Source: Phorcus lineatus (Eukaryota > Mollusca > Gastropoda > Trochida > Trochidae). From it: a DNA stretch of 64,000 bases. The stretch's first letter is position 1. The number at the start of each line of letters is the position of its first letter. The notes beneath the pieces are model-generated. The model did not search any database, was not told the origin of the DNA, and saw only the letters and a program-made list of their open reading frames with translations. Both the position numbers and the translations under genes were made by a program. Shown here in pieces: positions 1 to 25,300 of the stretch. The stretch covers positions 248,001-312,000 of the forward strand of contig OV121090.1 in the NCBI GenBank assembly GCA_921293015.1, read 5' to 3'.

Positions 1-1010
1 CCTGAGGGGTCGACTAAAGCATAGGAACACTTACCTGAGGGATATGGGAAAGCATAGGAAGATATACCTGGGGGTTCAGGGAAAGCTTAGGAAAAATTAC
101 CTGAGGGGGTTGGGAAAGCAAAAGAGGTCGTACCTGAAGGGCCAGGAAAACCATAGGAAGACATACCTACGAGTTCACAGAAAGCATAGGAAGCTGTACA
201 TGAAGGGGCGGTAAAAGACATAATATACTGAGGGGTTGGGGAAAGCATAGGAAGACGTACCTGAGGGGTTGGGGAAAGCATAGGAAGACGTACCTGAGGG
301 GTTGGGGAAAGCATAGGAAGACGTATCTGAGGGGTTGGGGAAAGCATAGGAAGACGTACCTGAGGGGTTGGGGAAAGCTTAGGAAGACGTACCTGAGGTG
401 TTGGGGAAAGCATAGGAAGACGTACCTGAGGGGTTGGGGAAAGCATAGGAAGACGTACCTGAGGGGTTGGGGAAAGCATAGGAAGACGTACCTGAGGGGT
501 TGGGGAAAGCATAGGAAGACGTACCTGAGGGGTTGGGGAAAGCATAGGAAGACGTACCTGAGGGGTTGGGGAAAGCATAGGAAGACGTACCTGAGGGGTT
601 GGGGAAAGCATAGGAAGACGTACCTGAGGGGTTGGGGAAAGCATAGGAAGACGTATCTGAGGGGTTGGGGAAAGCATAGGAAGACGTACCTGAGGGGTTG
701 GGGAAAGCATAGGAAGACGTACCTGAGGGGTTGGGGAAATCATAGGAAGACGTACGTGAGGGGTTGGGGAAAGCATAGGAAGACGTATCTGAGGGGTTGG
801 GGAAAGCATAGGAAGATGTACCTGAGGGGTTGGGGAAAACATAGGAAGTCGTACCTGAGGGGTTGGGGAAAGCATAAGAAGACGTACCTGAGGGGTTGGG
901 GAAAGCATAAGAAGAGGGAACCATAAAAGCATAGGAAGATGTACCTAAGGGGACCGTAAAATTATAGGAGGACGTACCTGAGGGGGCGGGGAAAGCATAA
1001 GAAGACGTAC
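1..1010. repeat. 33-bp minisatellite carrying the 5' splice site of DHX38 exon 18
   Basis: About 30 head-to-tail copies of a 33-bp unit run from the window edge to the exon 18 donor. They are most regular from 236 to 900. On the minus strand each unit contains CCCCTCAG|GTACGTC, the same junction found at the true exon end (1011/1010), followed by TTCCTATGCTTTCCCC. A few copies read CAG|ATACGT (for example near 325, 655 and 786), so the donor GT is lost there. Because 33 is divisible by 3 the minus strand stays open as a repeated SPTPQVRLPML peptide. Direct read-through from exon 18 meets TAG after about 21 codons. Confidence 0.95.
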
Positions 1011-15836
<14,826 letters not shown>

Positions 15837-16366
15837 TTTCTTGAGCTCCTTTAATAATATCCCTCGAACTAAATTACCTCCGTGTTGTATGCAACATTTT
15901 GAATTTTAAAAAAAGAGCGATCTGCTACCTAGCTTTCATAGAACTATAAATCAAATCATTTCTTTATTCGATGTTTGTTTAAGTACAGTTTGTAACACTT
16001 TTCTTCCAACAACACACTAACTCATTGGTGGTTTGTTTGGTTATAGTTGTAAATCATTGGGGAAAATATTACGTAGTCATTCAATATGAATATGATATGA
16101 AGTACGTAAAGCGTGCGAAAACCAAAACAGGAACTCTTCAGTGAGGAGTTAAAAAACAAACAAAATGTAGAGTTGTACTTCCGGATTCATGTTTCGTATA
16201 AATATTTACAGTAATAGATAAGAAAAAAGTACAATTAAAATAAATCAAGGTGATCGATTCAAGTCAGAAAAAACCCAGATGCTATATAAGTACAAACAGT
16301 TGACTATTTTCTTCTGAATACGGAATGAAATAGTGTACGTTTACTTAATCGTCTAGCAACAACAAC
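15837..16366. promoter_or_regulatory. Shared head-to-head promoter of DHX38 and LRRC69
   Basis: Only 530 bp separate the two start codons, which point away from each other. This is the usual layout of a bidirectional promoter. On the LRRC69 side TATATAAG lies at 16283-16290, about 80 bp before the ATG, and is a plausible TATA box. The ATG context ACAACATGG is favourable. No CpG-rich block is evident. Function is inferred from geometry only. Confidence 0.6.
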
Positions 16367-19300
16367 ATGGCGGACACGCTTTTGCTGAGAGCTTTGAAGG
16401 GAAAGCCAAAGCACTTGACTTTATGCAACAAGAAACTTGACAGGGTCCCAAAGATAATTGGAAAGCTAGATTGCATCACGCAGCTCCATTTGAAGAATAA
16501 TAAACTTAAAACATTGCCTCAGGAGTTTGAAAATTTATATCAGGTATGCGCTTTCCACAGTCACATCGTTCCATTCTCGTCACTCGTTCGTTCAGATAAT
16601 CTAAACTTCGGTTCATGTGCGATGATTGCGCACCAGAAGTTTAGAGTCCAAAGCCTATTTTATCAGTAGCAACTTCCCGACGATTTTGATCAGGAAGGTT
16701 TTGCCTTCTAACTCCGTAAAACAAAATCTAACTTCAAACAAAACATGGATAAAAAGATAAATCTTTGTGCCCAATATATCCAACCAATTTTTCTTCTTAG
16801 AAAATTTTCTTTTTATTGAGTGGCAACAAATCACTACCCCGTACCCAAGATGGCATCTGACAATGTTGTCAAACACGAGGTGGGTAGTGGTATATTCAGT
16901 GTTGCTAAATAAGATAGAACATTTCTAAGAGGTGACAGCAGTTGGATCAAACAGTCAAAGGGTTTATCTTTCCATCCATGTGTCAAATGAAGTTTGATTC
17001 ATTAACTTAAGTCCTTTTTATTGACTTAGACTTCAAAATCCTTCCCGATCAAATTCGTAGGGAAGCTGCTACTGATAAAAAAGGCTTCAGATTCTAGACG
17101 TCGACGTAGCAAGACGTCTAGGAAGCTGGACTAGTCACTCATAAGGTACTGTAGGTTCTAAAAATTTGACCATATAAATTTTTCTGAGGTCAAAGACTTA
17201 AATCACCTCTAATAATTCCAAATGTGCAAAAGGTTAATTGTTGATGTTCAAATTATTCCTCCATGGTCTTATCATAATTCTTTATTTTACCCAAAATGAT
17301 GTAATAACAGAATTGTGTAGTCAAATTAAATTTGATCCAGGGTTTGGGAAAAAAACCTTTGACAATGTTCAATTTTTCAGAATTTTTAATTTTAGTAGCA
17401 ATGGTAAATTTCTTGTTTTTATTGGCTATTTTTTCATCCAATTTGCAAAATGTCCCATGGCCCCTACCTTTTTCAATCCCTATTGATCTTTAAAACATCA
17501 TTCCAAGGTTGACTTTTCCTACCACGTGCAGGAAAAATAAAGCAATTCTATCTTTATTGTACCAAAGTCATTAGGCTGTGCTATTGTTAAGTAGTGTTTA
17601 CAATGTGTCATGAAACGTGTGTGTGACTGTAAAACAGCGTCTTTCTTATCAAAACCAAGAAGAATTTATGCAGGTAATCAAACACGTGGTCTATATATTT
17701 TCCTACATTATTTTTACTTTAGTTGCATGATTTCGGTTTATTATTTATTTAGTGCATGCTCGTTCTGTTCTTTGTTTGTTGATGAGTAGACCACAAATTT
17801 AACTTTTTATATTTTAAATATTATGTTGTGTGCGACAGATAAAGCAAACACTAAACTTTAATTCCATTTGTTGTCAAGCAAATATATTTTGACATTCAGC
17901 AATTTCCATTTTTCACTAATATCGTGTATATGTTGAGTTTATCAACACATGCGATGTCATGCTCACCTCCGTTCTCATTTCCATTAAAGCAAAAAACTAA
18001 GGGATTTATTGTGTTTAAATTGAAACTTGATCTGCCTCAAATTTCTACCAAAATAAAGATGAATATGATATTTAGACGTAAAAGAAAACATGAGATACAA
18101 AAACGTGCCTGTCTGATAGAGCTTGACACAAAACTGATTTCATGAAGCTTGAACAGATCCCCTGTTCATGATGCTGAAGCATTTTAAGAAGATTAAATAT
18201 GATTTAAAACATATTCAACAGTTACGGAAATACTGAACAGAATTTCATATGATTTTTTCTTGTATTTTGTCATATTTTCGAATAAAAAGATGTCAAGTCA
18301 ACAGTTTACCATACTTTACTCAATCCCGTGAAATTTAAGTCTTTGAAAACATCATCTGATGATATGTCATTATTTAATTTTAAATATTTCTATCAAGTGT
18401 ACTTTTCTTGACAAATTATAGATAAAATATTTACATTTTGCAGCCTAAAAAAATTAATAACAAATATTTAAATGTTCAGGTGAAAATTTAATGCTTGCAG
18501 TAGGGTCATGAAGTTTATTTTGCCACAATGAAGAATGTTGGTTGTTGTCTTATCCCAACAAAAATGATCAAGAACAGAATAATTTTATTTTTCGTGTAAA
18601 CATTATTGACAATATGTATGGCTATCAATTACAGTTTATATCACAGCATTGAAATCTTACAGCTCCTCGCGAAAGTTACCATTTAGTTAGACCACAGTGT
18701 CTTGCAAAGTTTTGAAAGTAAAAGATAGTTCAAACATGGGCTTTTCTGTAAGTCTTTTTAAAATTTGAGGGTCACATTAACAGAAAAGTTAAGGTAGTCC
18801 TGGGTTTTTTTCAATAGCAAAGAATGATTTAAGGGCTTTGGATCTCGTTTTAATTTCAGTAACATCTGCCTTCCTTGGTTGAGGTCCAGAACATTGAACA
18901 TTACCTAAATTGTCTTTAATCCACTAATAGACCCAAATGTCTTGACCTTTTTTGTTTCTTTTTTTCAGCTTGAAATACTTAATATTGGAAATAATGAATT
19001 TGAAATCTTCCCTGAAGTTTTAAAATCTTTGGTACATTTAGAAAGGCTTCATTTCTTTGGGAACAAGTTAAGAGTTCTTACACCTATAGCATTGGGTAAG
19101 TTTTGTTTCTGACTCTATTATCTGTTTTACTCAAATCTGGTCAATGAAATGTTAAGATCTTTTTAAAACAAAATTACAATGCAACTTTCTCAGAATTTAT
19201 GTTTATGAAAAATAATTAAACTTATTCCATATCATTGTAAGATTAATTTAATGTCTGTAAAGTAAATATATAACTTTCTGTCAATTTTACATATACCCTG

Positions 19301-22300
19301 CAAATGCAATCACATGAATGATACAAAGAAATGCTAAATCCTGATAGTACCATTTCATGTTATGACTCGGTTTTTCACTTATCTTACTATTAAACAGTAC
19401 AACAATTGAATTTAAACATTCAGAAATAATATTTTCCTATGTATGAATGTATTTTCAGTAGAAAATGTAAACCTCAAATGGTAATTGTAGTACACTAAAA
19501 AACAATTCATGTTTATCTTGCAGGAGGATTACAAAGCCTTACATTTCTAAATCTAAATGGAAACAACTTAGTAACATTTCCACCAGAAATATGCCAGTAA
19601 GTATGCCCATACTAAAAACCTTAAAATTCTCATGTTTCATTTATACCTCATGCTCCTATGCATGATAATATTAAAACAGTCAATTATTTGTATTGAGTAA
19701 CAACAAAGATGTTAGAAGTTGGCATTTTGAAATGTTTTGTGTATAATTTTTGCATAAAGATGTGTATGACTTTATTTAACTATTTACTGTTTATAATGGT
19801 AATTGTTATTTATCTGTAATGTTTCACATCAACATTGTGTTCAGATGTTGTGAATTTATGTGACAGCATAAACTGTTCTAAATAGTAGCACCGTAGCTAA
19901 AACCTACCAAGACAAGCAATTATTTTGCCAAAATTAGCAAATGCTTTTTCTAGAGCTCATTCAATATAAATACAATCTAATCATGCAATAAGTAGAAAAC
20001 TTGTGTTGTCTATGACATGTTTATATCATTTTGTGAGGTAAAAATCACTCAGAACTACGCATCTCAAGTTTCATTAGATGAGATGAAAATCCAAATGTAA
20101 AGTACAAAATCTCTAGAATGACTACATCTTTAAAGTATAATCATCATTATAACACCAGGTTGTCGAGTCTGCAGCACCTGAGTGTAGACAACAATCAGCT
20201 GACAGAGTTACCCATCGAATTCTGTGCACTTACCAAACTGGAGGAGCTTCACATGGCCGGCAACCAGCTCTCGTCTCTACCCCTCGAGTTTGGTTTCCTA
20301 ACCACCCTTGAGAAGTTATACTTACAGAAGAACAAGATAAGAGAATTACCTGAGGTAATAAGTAAAAAAAATATATTCTTTCATCAATGTGTAAATGAAC
20401 AAAGTATAAGAAGGATCTGAGGTTACTGATTATTTTATGTATATGATTTTAAATTCAAATTTCCTTTCAGAGCCTGAGTAAATGCTACAGATTGAGAGTG
20501 ATTGACATTGCTGCAAATGAGCTGAGAATCTTCCCAACAGAGGTGAGGGGGGAATAAATATGTGGAATTTGTTCTCTAAAATCGACTCTGAAAATAATGT
20601 TCATTCCCTGGGGACATTGAATAGGGCAAACTGACCGAGGTTCGGACACAACCCGAGGTCGCCCGAACTTTGGACACTTTTGACTAGTAGCTGACGCAAT
20701 AAAACGTGCAATGTCGGCAATATATTTGTTTTAAAATATGAATTTCCCGAATGTCAATTGGTTCATTTCATTAAATAGACAATTGATCGAAGGTAGTATA
20801 TCTAATCGACTTTTTGCTATAATGTACAAATAATAGATCCATGTAAGGAATTGGCAAAATATTTGTTTCGACGTAAATGTTGACTATCAGATTAGGAGGA
20901 AGATTACAGGAGATTATAGGAAGCGCCAAAACATTTAAAACTGTATCCATAAACAAAGATAAACAACCAAACAGTTATATTGTGCTGAACATTGGAACAT
21001 ATAAAGGGGATATTTAAGTAAATGTTGAAATATTGATAACATGTCAAAATGACCTTGCTTCGGACAGTTTTGACCATGGTTCGGACACTTTTTATATTTG
21101 ACTTATACGGACTTGTAGTGCTGTAATTCAACCAATAAAAGTTCTTGAAACATGCAATAACATACGACTAACATATTTCACTAAGTGATAAATTTTTAAA
21201 AGCTACCGTTTAGCGAGTACAGCGTTTTTGCATCAAATGCCTACGAAACTGATTGTGACGTCATAATTTTGTAACGACACATGTGGCAGTTTCGGGGAAA
21301 TTTAACATCGGCAAGCATGCTCTGTACAGATGACATATTAATTCATGTTTCCGAAAAACCTAGATATTATTGTACATGAACTACTCAAAGCGTATTTTGG
21401 AATGTATGAGATCATTTTGATAAATATTTTAAGCTAGGGGTGTATGCGAGAAGATCATGTGCAACTGTCCGAGGTTAGGTCAGAACTGTCTGAACCTCGG
21501 GCGATTTCATATTGGAAATAAAAACCGTTATTTTCAGATAATTTACGAACAATTCTGCATTTTAAGATAACAATCCAAAATAAATATTACGTTTTGATTA
21601 TTAGGTTTGGTCATATTTACATTATTCAATTATCTTTTATAATGCAGAGTTTCAAACATTTGAATCGATACACTGTCCGAACCTCGGTCAGTTTGCCCTA
21701 TACAATATGAAGAGTAATAATATTTGGACAAGAGAAAGCTTCACTTAAACACTCATTTTCATACAATTTATAACTGTTTCAATTTAAATAATTTAATCAG
21801 TCAGTGGTAGCCCATGAGGTACAAGGCTCAGTTAGACCCCTTAGTGTAGTTCAGCAACAATAGGTTTGGTTTACTGATCGAGTGATGGGTGACTTTATTG
21901 TTCATTAGACGGAGAGTTTTTAATGTTGATTCCCTCACTGAGACAAGACTTGTGGTGTCACCGTGGGTAGTGACTTTATTCAAAATATGTCCTGTTTCAC
22001 CCAGCAGTAAAATGGATACCTGTTGTATGTTGTATTGGAGGTGACCACCATTGAAAGAATATGTGTCAGATTATGGCATAGAGTTTAGAATGCTATTATT
22101 AACAAGTAGAGATTTAGTGAAATACAAGAACATTGTATGAAATAAACCCATCTTACCGCCAGTTGTCTGGTAACTTTGGCTTTTCTGAAACTTTGCCTTT
22201 TAATTCACTAAAATAACCCCTTTTCGGCGACTTTTTTAATAATATTATTTCATACACAATATAAGAAGCATCCATCATTTTGATTGATCAAATATGAAAT

Positions 22301-25300
22301 TATAATGAGAGATTTGTCTCGTCCCGCCCCAGTTTGCGTCCCTGCCCCTGAAGGAGATGCACTGTGAGGAGAACCCGCTGCTGCAACACATCCCCGTACA
22401 CTCGGTCCAGGAAGAGGAGGTCCTCTCTCTCAAGGTCTGTCACTCGTACACACATTACATCCACTGTAACACATCCCCGTACACTCGGTCCAGGAAGAGG
22501 AGGTCCTCTCTCTCAAGGTCTGTCACTCGTACACACATTACATCCACTGTAACACATCCCCGTACACTCGGTCCAGGAAGAGGAGGTCCTCTCTCTCAAG
22601 GTCCGTCACTCGTACACACATTACATCCACTGTAACACATCCCCGTACACTCGGTCCAGGAAGAGGAGGTCCTCTCTCTCAAGGTCTGTCACTCGTACAC
22701 ACATTACATCCACTGTAACACATCCCCGTACACTCGGTCCAGGAAGAGGAGGTCCTCTCTCTCAAGGTCCGTCACTCGTACACACATTACATCCACTGTA
22801 ACACATCCCCGTACACTCGGTCCAGGAAGAGGAGGTCCTCTCTCTCAAGGTCCGTCACTCGTACACACATTACATCCACTGTAACACATCCCCGTACACT
22901 CGGTCCAGGAAGAGGAGGTCCTCTCTCTCAAGGTCCGTCACTCGTACACACATTACATCCACTGTAACACATCCCCGTACACTCGGTCCAGGAAGAGGAG
23001 GTCCTCTCTCTCAAGGTCCGTCACTCGTACACACATTACATCCACTGTAACACATCCCCGTACACTCGGTCCAGGAAGAGGAGGTCCTCTCTCTCAAGGT
23101 CTGTCACTCGTACACACATTACATCCACTGTAACACATCCCCGTACACTCGGTCCAGGAAGAGGAGGTCCTCTCTCTCAAGGTCTGTCACTCGTACACAC
23201 ATTACATCCACTGTAACACATCCCCGTACACTCGGTCCAGGAAGAGGAGGTCCTCTCTCTCAAGGTCTGTCACTCGTATACACATTACATCCACTGTAAC
23301 ACATCCCCGTACACTCGGTCCAGGAAGAGGAGGTCCTCTCTCTCAAGGTCTGTCACTCGTACACACATTACATCCACTGTAACACATCCCCGTACACTCG
23401 GTCCAGGAAGAGGAGGTCCTCTCTCTCAAGGTCTGTCACTCGTACACACATTACATCCACTGTAACACATCCCCGTACACTCGGTCCAGGAAGAGGAGGT
23501 CCTCTCTCTCAAGGTCCGTCACTCGTACACACATTACATCCACTGTAACACATCCCCGTACACTCGGTCCAGGAAGAGGAGGTCCTCTCTCTCAAGGTCC
23601 GTCACTCGTACACACATTACATCCACTGTAACACATCCCCGTACTCTCGGTCCAGGAAGAGGAGGTCCTCTCTCTCAAGGTCTGTCACTCGTACACACAT
23701 TACATCCACTGTAACACCTTGTTTTATGTTTTATTTGTTAGAATTTTCCTCTTACAATAACAAATCTTTCAAATGTAGTTCAGAGGGTAAAAATTCTCAT
23801 TACTCAACCTATTTTCTGTAGTTGTAGAAAAAAATGTTTAAGTTAAAACTTTATGTAGCCATTTAAGTGTGAACATCTTGAAATATACTGAGTTAGCGAA
23901 ATAGAGATTATCATGGGAGTATGTTTTGGGATGGTAAATATCCTGCATTAGGAATAAACATTGTATTTTGAGAGCCTTGGCGAGCTAAATACATAGTGTT
24001 TATTCCTAATGCAGGATATTTACCATCCCAAAACATACGAGAATGATAACTTCTTTATCATACAATGTCATTCTGCATCCATTTTGCCAAAACAGGTCTG
24101 CTGTCAATACTGAAGCTGTAGAAGTTATCTTCAAATGTGCGCAGTGATATATGCAAATGAACAGCGTAATGATATCCACGGTAAATTGACATTAAATTAA
24201 TCCTCCCATCTTTGACTATGAGGCAACAGAACTGTAGTGTTGACATGTTCTAGTTGGTCTAAGAATTTGTTTCTAAATAAAGAAGATAGAAACGAAAATA
24301 AATAAGCGTTTCGATGGTACGTGTAGATTCGAACCCGAATGCCTTCGCCTTTGCATTCACACATACTCAGGCGTCGAGCGTATCTCACTTAAAACAAGAG
24401 TTCCTTCCCTTTTCCAAATGCAAATGGCAGCTTGTGTAAACGCAGCGTTATGGATGCATTAGATTATGAATTAAATTTGCTGAAGCCATCCGTTTTTGCA
24501 GACATTCCAAATGATAAAGCGTGTGACGTCATAGTAATTTTCAGAAAAAGTTCCAGCACTTTACCTCTGTAATTTGCATCGGTTTCCGCATATGACCCCA
24601 ACAGATATTGAAAATATTCGTTGACTTTATTATGCCGAGAACGCTATTCATTGTATGATAAATGGATTTACGTAGCTTGATCAAACTTTATATGGTTGTA
24701 TAAAATTCCTTATATTTATTGTTTTATTACTGGTAACAGTTGTTGTCCTTTTGTGAAATCTCTTTATTTTCATAAGAATCTGTCTGCATTGCCTTTTAAA
24801 GGAATAGTTACATAAATATTTCTTTCATTAAGACATGTGAAAATTTATAAGATATATATACTAGATAATGTTGATAATGGCTGAAATATTGCCCAAGCTC
24901 CATCATTATACTAGATAAATATAATTTTATTACATTTTCACATAAAGAATGATATAAATATTTTTTACATAGCACAATAAAGTGTTATTTAACCTGCAAT
25001 ATTTTGTTTCTCAAGGAAATATGTGCCAGGTACATCATGAAGGAACTGAAAGATAGGTGAGTGAAAGTATTTATAGAAATAAAGACAAACTGATAGAATC
25101 ATAATAACAAGGAATCAATTATGTGTAAGTTTTTATTTGTCTCTAGAAGGACGAACAACAAATCCAGATTCCTCCACAGCAAAGTTCCTGAGATCTGTTG
25201 GAATTCCTATGCCATCCAGATTCCTTAATCCTTACAGAACTCCTATGGCAAAGAATCTTGCCCATGGAAGATTTTGGCATTGAGTTTCAAAAATTGTTTT

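Noticed and set aside
87-932. 281-codon minus-strand ORF with repeated SPTPQVRLPML
   Set aside because: It is the 33-bp minisatellite read in a stop-free frame; 33 is a multiple of 3. It is separated from DHX38 exon 18 by a TAG and has no independent gene features.
22385-23717. CRISPR-like regular repeats
   Set aside because: There are no unique spacers: the whole 83-bp unit is repeated, and the setting is a spliced animal gene.
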